Positions 17,791-26,362 of a DNA stretch of 64,000 nt are shown here, piece after piece. The notes below the pieces were generated by a model. It was not told the origin of the DNA and searched no databases. It was given only the letters and a program-made list of their open reading frames with translations. Numbering within the stretch: the first letter of the stretch is position 1; each line of letters opens with the position of its first letter. This DNA comes from Actinospica robiniae DSM 44927 (lineage in GTDB: Bacteria > Actinomycetota > Actinomycetes > Streptomycetales > Catenulisporaceae): contig NZ_KI632511.1 of NCBI RefSeq assembly GCF_000504285.1, positions 6,244,154 through 6,308,153 of the forward strand. The letters run 5' to 3'. A program made the translations under genes and the position numbers.

Positions 17791-19755
17791 ATGCGCCGCC
17801 TTCCAGTTCCAGAACCCAGGGAACCTGACAGCCGGTCGGCCACCCGGCTGCTGATGTGGATCTGGCGGGATCAGTGGCGGTCACAGCTGCTGGGCATGTT
17901 CTACGGCATCTGCTGGATGCTCTCCCTCGCCCTGATGCCCGCCGTCATCGGCCGTGCCATCGACCGCGGGCTTGTACACCGCTCGGCGAGCGGCCTCTGG
18001 GAGTGGGCATCGATCGCGCTCGGGCTCGCGCTGTTCACCGCGGTCATGGGCGGCATGCGACATCGCAGCGCGATGACGAACTGGCTCTCGGCCGCTTACC
18101 TGTCGATCCAGATCACCTCCCGCCACTCGGTGAAGGTGGGCGCGGACCTTCCGCGGCTCATCGCCAGCGGCGACGTCCTCGCGATCGGCACCACCGACGT
18201 CGAGGCGATCGGCAGCACGTACGACATCTGGGCCAGGCTTACCGGGGGTTGCGTCGCCGTCGTCGCTGTAGCGACGATCCTGCTGACGTCCTCGGTGCCG
18301 CTCGGCCTCGTCGTGCTGATCGGCGTGCCGGTGATGATGATCTGCACGGTGTTGCTGCTGCGCCCGCTGCGTCGCCGCCAGGACGAGTACCGCAATCTGC
18401 AGGGTCGGCTGACGGACCAGACGATCGACATCGCCCAGGGCATCAGGATCCTGCGCGGCATCGGTGGCGAGGAGACGTTCTCCGCGCGGTACGCGGCGAC
18501 CTCCCAACGGCTGCGCGGCCTGGGCGTCGGCGTCGGGCGGATCGAGGCATTGCTCGCCGGGCAGGAGGTGCTGCTGCCGGGGCTGCTGACGGCGTTCGTG
18601 ACGTGGCTCGCCGCGCACTTCGCGCTCAAGGGCGAGATCTCGATCGGCCAGCTCGTGGCGTTCTACGGTTACGCGTCGTTCCTCGTCCTCCCGCTCTCCA
18701 CGTTCGGCGAAGCGGCCGACGCGTTCACCAGAGGCCATGTGGCGGCCGATCACATCATCAAGGTCCTCCGCCTGAAGTCGCCCATCACCGAGCCCGAGCA
18801 CCCGCAGCCGATGCCGGCCGCCGGCGTCGTGCTCGAGGAGCGAGAGTCCGGCCTCCGCGTCGGGTCCGGCAGGTTGCTCGCTGTGGCCTGCGCCGAGCCC
18901 GCCGACGCGACGACGCTCGCCGAGCGACTGGCGAGATACGTGGACTCGGGTGACGCGCGGCTCGCGGACGTGCCGCTGAGAGAACTCAGGGTCGGCGAAG
19001 TACGCGAGCGGATCCTTCTGTCGGACAACGCCGACCGCGTCTTCGCCGGAACGCTCCGGGAAAGCCTGTGCGGCATCGCGACCGGTACGACGGACGAGCA
19101 GCTGCGCGAAGCTCTTTACGCCGCGTCGGCCGAGGACGTGCTCGCGAGCCTCGACGAAGGGCTGGACACGGCGGTCGAGGAAAAGGGCCGGAACTTCTCC
19201 GGCGGCCAGCTCCAGCGCCTCCGCCTCGCCCGAGCCCTGATCGCCGACCCGGAGATTCTGGTCGCGATCGAAGCCACGAGCGCCGTCGACGCCCACACTG
19301 AAGCCCGGATCGCCGAGCGACTCGGCCCCTACCGCCACTCGGCCGGGGACTCGCATTCCTTCTCGGCGTCGGCGTCGGCAGTGGCTGCTCCGACTGTGGC
19401 TCCGGCTCCGGCACCGGGCACCGTCCCTCCTGTCCGGACGACCGTGCTCTTCACCACGAGCCCGCTCGTCCTCGACCGGGCCGACGAGGTCGCCTATGTC
19501 GAGAACGGCCGCGTCGCTGCCATCGGCACCCATGCCGACTTGCTCGCTCGGGACGTTCGCTACCGCAGCCTCGTCACCCGGGCCGAGGCAGACGACCAAG
19601 CGCAGGCTCCTGCTGCAGCCTCCAGCGCTCCCACGCCGCCGGACTCGCAGTCCTCGCCCGACTCGCCGTCGTCGCCGGATGAGCGTCTGGACCCCGATAT
19701 GCCCTCGGCGCAGCAGGAGTCGCTCGCGTACGTGACCGAAGGAGCTCCCTCATGA
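17791..19755 (+). CDS. ABC exporter half-transporter with degenerate nucleotide-binding domain
   Basis: A 654-residue half-exporter: a six-helix ABC membrane domain (residues ~15-310) followed by a nucleotide-binding domain. The NBD keeps the signature NFSGGQLQRLRLARAL. It has lost Walker A (the site reads ACAEPADATTLA, with no GKS/T) and the Walker B Asp (LVAIEATSAVD). The H-loop His is also lost: FTTSPLVLDRADEV stands where IAHRL would be. A Ser/Ala/Pro-rich insert lies between D-loop and H-loop, and the C-terminal tail is Ser/Pro-rich. Its 3' end overlaps the partner by ATGA. It cannot hydrolyse ATP at its own site but can offer its signature to the partner. Start at ATG 17791, just before the first hydrophobic segment. 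Confidence 0.82.
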   Translation: MRRLPVPEPREPDSRSATRLLMWIWRDQWRSQLLGMFYGICWMLSLALMPAVIGRAIDRGLVHRSASGLWEWASIALGLALFTAVMGGMRHRSAMTNWLSAAYLSIQITSRHSVKVGADLPRLIASGDVLAIGTTDVEAIGSTYDIWARLTGGCVAVVAVATILLTSSVPLGLVVLIGVPVMMICTVLLLRPLRRRQDEYRNLQGRLTDQTIDIAQGIRILRGIGGEETFSARYAATSQRLRGLGVGVGRIEALLAGQEVLLPGLLTAFVTWLAAHFALKGEISIGQLVAFYGYASFLVLPLSTFGEAADAFTRGHVAADHIIKVLRLKSPITEPEHPQPMPAAGVVLEERESGLRVGSGRLLAVACAEPADATTLAERLARYVDSGDARLADVPLRELRVGEVRERILLSDNADRVFAGTLRESLCGIATGTTDEQLREALYAASAEDVLASLDEGLDTAVEEKGRNFSGGQLQRLRLARALIADPEILVAIEATSAVDAHTEARIAERLGPYRHSAGDSHSFSASASAVAAPTVAPAPAPGTVPPVRTTVLFTTSPLVLDRADEVAYVENGRVAAIGTHADLLARDVRYRSLVTRAEADDQAQAPAAASSAPTPPDSQSSPDSPSSPDERLDPDMPSAQQESLAYVTEGAPS

Positions 19756-21536
19756 GCAGCACGACCATGTTGCCCGTGGCTGATCGCTCCGCCGTGCGCG
19801 TGTACGCCCGCGAGGTCGGCCGCAGGCATAAGCGGCGGCTGACCCTGCTGATCGCTCTCTCCTCACTCACCACCGTCGCCGGGCTCTTCGCCCCTCGACT
19901 GCTGGGCGACATAGTCCAAGACGTGCAGTCCGGCACGACGTCCGGACACATCGACGTCCTCGCCGGGTTCCTCGTCCTGGCTGTGCTGATTCAGGCCACG
20001 CTGAACCGCTCCGCCTACATGGCCGGCAAGATCTTCGGCGAGACCGTGCTGGCCGAGCTGCGCGAGAGCTTCGTCGACAGCGTGCTCGACCTGCCGTTGT
20101 CGAAGGTCGAGCAGGCCGGCAGCGGCGACCTGATCAACCGGGCGTCGCGCGACGTCAGTGCTCTGCGCCAGGCCGCGCAGCAGGGCATCCCGACCATCCT
20201 GGCCGCCGGTACTGCCAGCGTGCTGACTTTCGGCGCGCTCGCGGTGACGGCGCCTCAGCTCGCCGTCGTCGGTCTCGTCACGCTCCCTCCGCTGGTGCTC
20301 GTCACCCGGTGGTACCTGCGGTACGCGCGTGACGGCTACCTCGCCACCAACGCCACCTACTCCGCGCTGATCGAGAACATGGCGGGCACGATCGAGGGCG
20401 CGCGGGCCGTCGAGTCGCTGCGGCTCGGGCCGGGTCACGTCCGGCAGACCGACGCGGACATCAGCGCGTCGTGGAAGGCCGAGAGGTTCACCCTCGGTCT
20501 GCGCAACGTGCTCTACCCCACCGCCGAGGCCTCTCAGCTGCTGCCCGCCGGGCTGATGCTGCTGTTCGGTGGCTACGGCTATACGCGTGGCTGGGTCAGC
20601 ATCGCCCAGGTCACCGCGGCAACGCTCTACGTGCAACAACTCGCGAATCCGGTAAGCACCCTCCTTGACTGGTTGGACACGATCCAGACCGGCTCGGCCT
20701 CGCTGGCCCGACTGGTCGGCGTTTCGCACATCCCCGCCGACCGCACGGAGACGGGTGTCACCCCGGACCCGAGCGACCCGCGACTCGAAGCGCAGGCCGT
20801 CGGCTACGCGTACGTGCCGGGTCGCGACGTCCTGCGCGACGTCGATCTGACGCTTCGACCTGGCGAGCGACTGGCCATGGTCGGCCCGTCCGGCGCAGGC
20901 AAGTCCACCCTCGGCCGTCTGCTCGCCGGCATCAGCGCGCCCAGCCGCGGCACGGTCGCGGTCGGTGGCGCCCCGCTGGTCGAGCTCCCGCTCGCCCGCC
21001 TGCGCGGCGAGGTGGCCTTGGTCACCCAGGAGCACCACGTGTTCTCGGGCACGCTGCGCGAGAACGTCGTGCTGGCCCGCCCGGACGCTTCGGACGAGGA
21101 CGTCCGGGCCGCACTCGCCGCCGTCGACGCCGACGCCTGGACCGAGACGCTTGAGCACGGCCTCGACACCGCCCTCGGCGCCGGCGGCTTCGAGCTGAGC
21201 GCCCCGCAGGCCCAGCAGCTCGCCCTCGCCCGCCTCGTCCTCGCCGACCCGCGGGTCCTCGTCCTGGACGAAGCGACCGCCCTGCTCGACCCGCGCGCCG
21301 CCCGCCACCTGGAGCGCTCCCTCAACGCCGTCCTCGAGGGCCGCACTGTGATCTCCATCGCACATCGCCTCCACACCGCCCACGACGCCGACCGGGTGGC
21401 CGTGATCGAGGAAGGCCGGATTGCCGAGCTCGGCTCCCATACCGAGCTGATCGCCGCAGGCGGGGCATACGCCCGCCTGTGGGACAGCTGGCACGGCGCG
21501 TCCGACCAGTCTTTGCCGGATGGTCACGCGGCTTAG
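19752..21536 (+). CDS. ABC exporter half-transporter (partner subunit)
   Basis: A 594-residue half-exporter with a six-helix membrane domain and a nucleotide-binding domain. Walker A (VGPSGAGKST), Walker B (VLVLDEATALLD) and the H-loop (ISIAHRL) are intact, but the signature reads LSAPQAQQ instead of LSGGQ. With the upstream subunit it forms a heterodimer in which one composite ATP site is complete (this Walker A/B plus the partner's FSGGQ) and the other is degenerate on both sides. Substrate unknown; exporters of this type move peptides, lipids or drugs outward. Translationally coupled to the upstream gene by ATGA. Confidence 0.88.
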   Translation: MSSTTMLPVADRSAVRVYAREVGRRHKRRLTLLIALSSLTTVAGLFAPRLLGDIVQDVQSGTTSGHIDVLAGFLVLAVLIQATLNRSAYMAGKIFGETVLAELRESFVDSVLDLPLSKVEQAGSGDLINRASRDVSALRQAAQQGIPTILAAGTASVLTFGALAVTAPQLAVVGLVTLPPLVLVTRWYLRYARDGYLATNATYSALIENMAGTIEGARAVESLRLGPGHVRQTDADISASWKAERFTLGLRNVLYPTAEASQLLPAGLMLLFGGYGYTRGWVSIAQVTAATLYVQQLANPVSTLLDWLDTIQTGSASLARLVGVSHIPADRTETGVTPDPSDPRLEAQAVGYAYVPGRDVLRDVDLTLRPGERLAMVGPSGAGKSTLGRLLAGISAPSRGTVAVGGAPLVELPLARLRGEVALVTQEHHVFSGTLRENVVLARPDASDEDVRAALAAVDADAWTETLEHGLDTALGAGGFELSAPQAQQLALARLVLADPRVLVLDEATALLDPRAARHLERSLNAVLEGRTVISIAHRLHTAHDADRVAVIEEGRIAELGSHTELIAAGGAYARLWDSWHGASDQSLPDGHAA

Positions 21537-21552
21537 CTACGATCGGAGTGCT

Positions 21553-21750
21553 ATGAGTTATCTGGATGACGAGTACGACGAGGACTGGGGCCGCGACGAG
21601 CGGGCCCTGGTCGCCCCTTCCGGCTACGAGCAGACACGCGACGACACGGACATCGGCTGGGGCGAGCGCACCTGGTCCGACAGCCCGAGCGGTGCCGACG
21701 AGGACATCGAACGCTTCCTCGCCGAGCGCCCGCCGCACCACGGCGACTGA
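21553..21750 (+). CDS. Small acidic hypothetical protein
   Basis: A 65-residue, strongly acidic protein (many Asp/Glu, several Trp and Tyr), with a start at ATG 21553 preceded by CGGAG. It begins 16 bp after the ABC exporter gene on the same strand, so it may share that transcript. No hydrophobic segment or known domain is seen. The function is unknown. Confidence 0.5.
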   Translation: MSYLDDEYDEDWGRDERALVAPSGYEQTRDDTDIGWGERTWSDSPSGADEDIERFLAERPPHHGD

Positions 21751-22218
21751 CACTGGCGACGGCCACCGCCACCGCCACCGCCTCCCCCTCCATCGTGGGC
21801 AACTCCCGCCGCCCGACCCGACCAAGCAGGTGCCCGGCTGGCCCAGTGTGGTCGGCCTGGCCTGGACCTGCCGGATCCTGCCAGCCCGCGCACTCACCGG
21901 AGCGGCGGGTAGGCCTGCCTGCCGGCCAGAGCTGCCCTTAACCGTCGGGCCGGCCGGACGCCGACGGTTCACGCTAACGGCCACGCCTGCGGCCCACGCC
22001 AACGCGCTGCACAGCGCGCTGCGTCAGTCGAGTGGACGGACCCGCCGGCGTGCCACTCCGCTGAACTGTGCTGGTTTGTCGAGAGCGCCCGGAGAGCAGC
22101 GGCTGTCGTTGTTCGAGATTGCTTGGTGAAAGCAGCGCAGGCTGCAGCGCCAGACTAAAATGAGCGCAGGTCGAGCTCGAGCGAAGCCACTCGCAGCAGA
22201 AAACTCGCGTTCTATGAA
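21751..22218. other. Intergenic region, no recognised feature
   Basis: About 470 bp with no supportable gene. It starts with a short CCACCG triplet-type run near 21757-21785. Open frames across it translate to Arg/Pro/Ala-rich sequence without family features. The left end probably contains the exporter operon's terminator and the right end lies beyond the 3' end of the minus-strand gene at 22219, but I see no clear hairpin. Confidence 0.3.
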
Positions 22219-23433
22219 TCACTCTCCTTTCCGGTGACGGCGGACTCCAGGCATCGCCACATCGCTTTCGAGACGACGGACTTTGGGTGGCGGGCCGGCG
22301 TTTTCTCCGAAGTTTCGGGCGCGAGTATCTGAGAGACCTATTGAGTTCGGCATTCCTCGGACTCGTGCATCAGCTGACGGCAGGGTGGGGCCTCGCGCCA
22401 ACGTGGCGGAGTCCGAGGTCAGCGCCGTCCACGGCCGCAGCGCGGAGACGCCGAACGCGAGCGCGGCTCCCGTGAGCATGGACGCGGCTGTCCGGTGCCG
22501 GCGGCGCCGAAGGCGATGTCGCGTCAGCATGGGGCGCAGGTCAGCGGGATAGAGCTCGAGTTCTGGGAACCTCCTTGATAGAGACGGCGCGCTGACGGCG
22601 AAGGATGGCTGGCACCCGGCTGCTGGGGGTGCGGCGGGCGGGACGCCTCGCTCTGGTGGTGGGGGATCGCCGCCGTCTTGAGACACGAAGTGCTGCGGCG
22701 AGGGGTGGGGCTCTGGGGGCGCCCACGAGCGAGGCGCTGGGTGGAGCTGTTGCGACGCCGAGGGGAATGCGCACGGCGCGGACGAGGCGTAGTGCCGCGG
22801 CGGAGTGTGGTGCGGGGTTGAGGCGCAGAGCTGCGGAGACGCATAGTGCTGGGGCGATGCGGAGAGCTGAAACGACGCGTCTTGCTGAGGCGCGGCAGAA
22901 GCCTGGGTCGATACGACGAGCTGGGGTGACGCATAGATCTCGGGTGAGCTGTGGTGTTGGAGCGGCATGGGGTGTTGAGGCGAGACGTAGGACTGGGGTG
23001 GGGTGTCGTGTCGGGGCACCGCCAACGGTTGGGGCTGGGGTTGGGCTTCGGGCTGTGACGCGGCCGTAGGTCGGGTGGCGGGTCCGGGCGAGATGGGGAG
23101 CGTCGGTGCGTCGTAGTGAGGCGGCGCGGTTTGGGCGGCGGGGGACGGGATGCTGATGCCGTACACGGCGGTGCGAGGCGCTTCCTCGCAGAAGTACTCC
23201 GCATCTGGCGTGAAGTAGCGCTCCGGCTCTGCTTCCTCCGGCGCGCGGCACGTCTCGGCGGCGCTGCCCGGCTGGTGCGCTTGCGACGTCGCGTAGCGCG
23301 TCGGGTAGCCCGATTCGAGCCCGGGGTCGGGCTGCCATTCGCCCACAGCCAGGTAGTCGGCCCCGTACTCGGGCTCATACGGGAGCTGGTCGTATCCGCT
23401 CGTGTGCTGGCTCTCGTACTCCGTCTCGCGCAT
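22219..23433 (-). CDS. Low-complexity Pro/Gln/Ser-rich protein with one membrane segment
   Basis: A 404-residue protein of unknown function. Residues 1-90 are acidic and Tyr-rich (EYESQHTSGYDQLPYEPEY). Residues ~100-270 are dominated by Pro, Gln, Ser and His, with an irregular repeat built on SPQ-x-YASPQ. Near the C-terminus RRRRHRTAASMLTGAALAFGV gives a basic stop-transfer-like stretch and a single hydrophobic segment. This arrangement suggests a cytoplasmic disordered region tethered to the membrane. Start at ATG 23433, which has a GGAAGGGGCGGGAAG ribosome-binding region. The in-frame extension upstream to 23688 looks non-coding. The coding call rests on codon bias and start context only. 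Confidence 0.5.
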   Translation of the reverse strand: MRETEYESQHTSGYDQLPYEPEYGADYLAVGEWQPDPGLESGYPTRYATSQAHQPGSAAETCRAPEEAEPERYFTPDAEYFCEEAPRTAVYGISIPSPAAQTAPPHYDAPTLPISPGPATRPTAASQPEAQPQPQPLAVPRHDTPPQSYVSPQHPMPLQHHSSPEIYASPQLVVSTQASAAPQQDASFQLSASPQHYASPQLCASTPHHTPPRHYASSAPCAFPSASQQLHPAPRSWAPPEPHPSPQHFVSQDGGDPPPPERGVPPAAPPAAGCQPSFAVSAPSLSRRFPELELYPADLRPMLTRHRLRRRRHRTAASMLTGAALAFGVSALRPWTALTSDSATLARGPTLPSADARVRGMPNSIGLSDTRARNFGENAGPPPKVRRLESDVAMPGVRRHRKGE

Positions 23434-23792
23434 GCTTCCCGCCCCTTCCCCGCCGACGGCTCGCCGCCGACTTCTTCCGTCCTGCGTCGTCCTGCGTCGT
23501 CCTGCGTCGGCCAGTGCTGGCCGCTCCCCGCCTGGACTCCTGACCAGCGCTTTTGCTGGTCCCTCTGTCAGCTTGAGGGCATCCGCGCTTCTATGCCACC
23601 CGTTTCGGGACGATTGGTCAGTAGAAGCGCAGATTTCACTAATTGGGAGGAATCGTGCGACAGTCGTACCGGAACTTCCCCATGTCACCCCGACGGTCGC
23701 GGGTGCGAAGTGGGGTGCAGAGTGGACAGCTCGGCGGGCGATGACGCAGAATTGGCACTCGAAGCATCAGAGTGCCAAACGGGAGCGTGAAC
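23434..23792. other. Intergenic region between divergent genes
   Basis: About 360 bp between the minus-strand low-complexity gene and the plus-strand FmdB-like gene. It contains a short tandem repeat (23481-23510) and somewhat AT-richer DNA around 23630-23660. Both promoters are presumably here; none can be assigned with confidence. Confidence 0.3.
23481..23510. repeat. 10-bp tandem repeat, three units
   Basis: Three head-to-tail copies of CCTGCGTCGT; the third ends in G rather than T. It lies upstream of the low-complexity gene's start, so it may be part of its 5' leader. Confidence 0.8.
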
Positions 23793-24149
23793 GTGCCGAC
23801 GTACCAGTACCAGTGCACCGAGTGCGGCGAGGCGCTCGAAGTCGTCCAGAAGTTCACCGACGACGCCCTGACCGTCTGCCCCAACTGCGAAGGCCGCCTG
23901 CGCAAGGTCTACTCGGCGGTCGGCATCGTCTTCAAGGGGTCGGGCTTCTACCGGACCGACAGCCGCGGGTCGAACAGCTCCTCGTCGGCGTCTTCTTCGT
24001 CTTCTTCGTCGGGCAAGAGCTCGGATGGCGGATCTTCCGCCTCCTCGTCTTCCTCGACCACGCCGAGCTCGTCCTCGTCTTCGAGCTCTTCGTCCTCGTC
24101 CTCGTCCTCGTCGAGCTCGGGCAGCAGCACGTCGTCCGCTGCGGCGTAG
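23793..24149 (+). CDS. FmdB-family zinc ribbon protein with poly-serine tail
   Basis: A 118-residue protein. PTYQYQCTECGEALE and a later VCPNCEG give the two CxxC knuckles of the FmdB/CxxC_CxxC regulatory zinc ribbon (residues ~1-50). After GFYRTDSR the remaining ~60 residues are almost all Ser with a few Gly, Ala and Thr, which is a disordered tail. Start at GTG 23793, with GGGAG seven bases upstream; the ATG 21 bp before it lacks a site. The family's role is not firmly known; FmdB was named as a putative regulator of formamidase/amidase genes. Confidence 0.85.
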   Translation: MPTYQYQCTECGEALEVVQKFTDDALTVCPNCEGRLRKVYSAVGIVFKGSGFYRTDSRGSNSSSSASSSSSSSGKSSDGGSSASSSSSTTPSSSSSSSSSSSSSSSSSSGSSTSSAAA

Positions 24150-24218
24150 GTTTCCGCAGCGAATCAAGCCTCCGCGGCGGCGCTCAGTCGGCACACCGAG
24201 GGGCTTGATCCGGCTGTC

Positions 24219-26063
24219 CTAAATCTGGAACCAGACGGCCTTGCCCGAGAGCGTGTCCCGTGCGCCCCAACGGCGTGAGAGCTGGTCGACCAGGAACAGG
24301 CCGCGGCCGCCTTCGTCGTTGGCGGTGGCGTTGCGGACGCGGGGCATGCGGACGTCTTGGTCGTAGACCTCCACCCAGAGCGAGCCGCTGCCTCGGCGAG
24401 CGACGATCTCCACCTCGCGGTCCGCGCGTGCCGCGGTCGCGCCGCCGGGTTCGAGGGCGTTGTCGAGCAGGGCGAGTTCCAGCGAGTCGAGGTCCAGCTC
24501 GTCGACTTTCTCCGGGTCGAAGCGGGGGGCGGGGGCTGGGCCGGCTGCGTGTCTCACCGCGTTCGTGACCAGCTCCGACAGCAGTAGCTCCACCGTCTCG
24601 ACTTGGGCCTGCAGACCCCATCGCTCCAGCACGGGGCGGATGGCCGCTCTGGCCGCGGACGGGGAGGACGGGGTGGCCGGCAGGCTCAGGCGCCACAGCG
24701 GGAGCGGGCCCACGCTCGTGCGCATCGCCAGGACGGCGCGGTCGTCGTCGGCGGGCCCTGTCGCAGACCGCAGGGCGGCGCGGCAGAGGGCGGCCGGGGT
24801 CGCATCCGTGCCGCCGGCGCCGATGCCGTCGAGAACCTCCTCCAGGGCGGCGCACAGGTCGCGCACGCCTTCGTCCACTGACCTGTCGCGCTGCTCCACC
24901 ACGCCGTCGGTGTAGAGGAAGATCGTGTCGCCCGGCGCCACCTTGAACACGTGGTCGGTGAACGTCACGCCGCCTACGCCCAGCGGGACGTCCGGGGGGA
25001 CCTCCATCGGGTGGCAGCCGTGAGCACCGGCGAGCAGGGGCGGCGGATGGCCGGCGTTGGCCAGCACACACTCGCGGGTGAACGGGTCGAACACCGCGTA
25101 CACGCACGTCACCAGCAGTGCCTCGTTCAGGCCCTGCACCAGGTTGTCGAGGTGCCGCAGCACCTCGGCCGGCTCCTCGTCGAGCACCGCGTACGCCCGC
25201 AGCGCCGCCCTGAGCTGGCCCATCACGGCTGCCGCGTGGGCGCCGCGGCCCTGCACGTCTCCGATCACGATGCCGACGCGGCCGGCTGAAAGTTCCATGA
25301 CGTCGTACAGGTCGCCGCCGACGTCCGACTCGTCGCCCGCGCTGTAGCCGACCTGTACCTCGACGCCGTCGATCGTGGGCAGGTGCGCGGGCAGCAGGGA
25401 GTGCTGCAGCGCCAGGGCCAGCGAGCGCATGCTCTCGTAGAGCGAGGCGTTCTCCAGCGCGAATCCGGCGCGCGCCGCGACCTCTTCGACGAGTTCGACG
25501 TCCGCCGAGCTGAACTTCCTGTTCAGGCCGTCCGCGCCGACGGCCAGCACGCCCTTGATACCGCGGGGGCCGAGCAGCGGGACGGCGATCACCATCGCGG
25601 CGTCCGTCATCAGGCTGTGCGCCGCGCGCGAGGGCCCGGCCGGCTCGCCGGCCGCCGGCTCCACCTGGTCGAACTCGGCCAGCACCGGCGATCCGGTGCG
25701 CAGCGCGATGGCGCAGGGGTGCTCCGGCGGGTAGACCACCCGGCGGTCGGCCGGACCGGGCAGCGAGGCCCGACGGGAGCGTTCCGGGTCCATGCGCACC
25801 GTTACGGCGCGGCGCAGGACGCCGGTGTCCTCGAGCAGGTCCACTACGCACTGGTCGGCGAAGGAGGGCACCACCAGCTCCGCGATCGCGGCGAGGGTGC
25901 GGCCGGTGTCGAGGGAGGTGCCGAGCAGGCGACCGGCCCGGGAGAGCAGCGTGGCGCGGGCGGAGCCCGGCTCGGCGTGTTCGGCCCGTCTGCGGCCGGG
26001 GACCACCGTGCCGGTGGCTCCGACCAGGCTTGAGTCCTGGCGACCCGTCAACTGACCTGCCAT
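24219..26063 (-). CDS. SpoIIE-type PP2C phosphatase with GAF and HATPase (anti-sigma kinase-like) domains
   Basis: A ~614-residue multidomain regulator. A GAF-like domain occupies residues ~30-190 (VIAVPLLGPRGIKGVLAVGAD). A SpoIIE PP2C domain follows: LQHSLLPAHLP, then SDVGGDLYDV with its metal-binding Asp, VIGDVQGRGAHAAAVM, FLYTDGVVE and DDDRAVLAMR. The C-terminus is an RsbW/SpoIIAB-like ATPase (LLLSELVTNAVRHA, EGGRGLFLVDQLS). The phosphatase should act on an anti-anti-sigma factor while the kinase-like domain acts on the same or another partner. This architecture is common in Streptomyces. Start at ATG 26063 with AAAGGTGG upstream. No PAS or membrane segment is seen, so it is cytoplasmic. 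Confidence 0.9.
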   Translation of the reverse strand: MAGQLTGRQDSSLVGATGTVVPGRRRAEHAEPGSARATLLSRAGRLLGTSLDTGRTLAAIAELVVPSFADQCVVDLLEDTGVLRRAVTVRMDPERSRRASLPGPADRRVVYPPEHPCAIALRTGSPVLAEFDQVEPAAGEPAGPSRAAHSLMTDAAMVIAVPLLGPRGIKGVLAVGADGLNRKFSSADVELVEEVAARAGFALENASLYESMRSLALALQHSLLPAHLPTIDGVEVQVGYSAGDESDVGGDLYDVMELSAGRVGIVIGDVQGRGAHAAAVMGQLRAALRAYAVLDEEPAEVLRHLDNLVQGLNEALLVTCVYAVFDPFTRECVLANAGHPPPLLAGAHGCHPMEVPPDVPLGVGGVTFTDHVFKVAPGDTIFLYTDGVVEQRDRSVDEGVRDLCAALEEVLDGIGAGGTDATPAALCRAALRSATGPADDDRAVLAMRTSVGPLPLWRLSLPATPSSPSAARAAIRPVLERWGLQAQVETVELLLSELVTNAVRHAAGPAPAPRFDPEKVDELDLDSLELALLDNALEPGGATAARADREVEIVARRGSGSLWVEVYDQDVRMPRVRNATANDEGGRGLFLVDQLSRRWGARDTLSGKAVWFQI

Positions 26064-26362
26064 CAGCCCACCTTTCGTGCGACCGCGCCGGAGGCGACGC
26101 CGGTGCCGCGCGACCCGCCGTCCGGCTGATCCAGTGTGGCACTTCCGGCGCGTCGAAAACAGCAAAGCCGAGGCTTTGCCCGGAGCTTGCGGGAGTGTTG
26201 GAGTGAGCGGACGAGTCGGGTCGCGCCAGAATAACAGTCCGCTGACAGACCGGCCAGAGCCGCCGACCGGCCGCGGGGGGCGCGTACGGCCCTTGCCGTG
26301 CTCCCGGCCGGTCGAGGTGACGATGTGTCAGATCAGCAGCGACGTGGTGTGAGGAGCCGGCG
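26064..26362. other. Intergenic region between divergent genes
   Basis: About 300 bp between the phosphatase gene and the acylase-family gene. It presumably contains both promoters. No hairpin, operator or small gene could be supported. Confidence 0.3.

Noticed and set aside
21757-21790. CCACCG triplet run as a possible repeat-expansion element
   Set aside because: It is short and imperfect, and common in such GC-rich DNA.
23948-24130. Acidic minus-strand frame (EDEDE-type)
   Set aside because: It is the complement of the poly-Ser codons of the FmdB-like gene.
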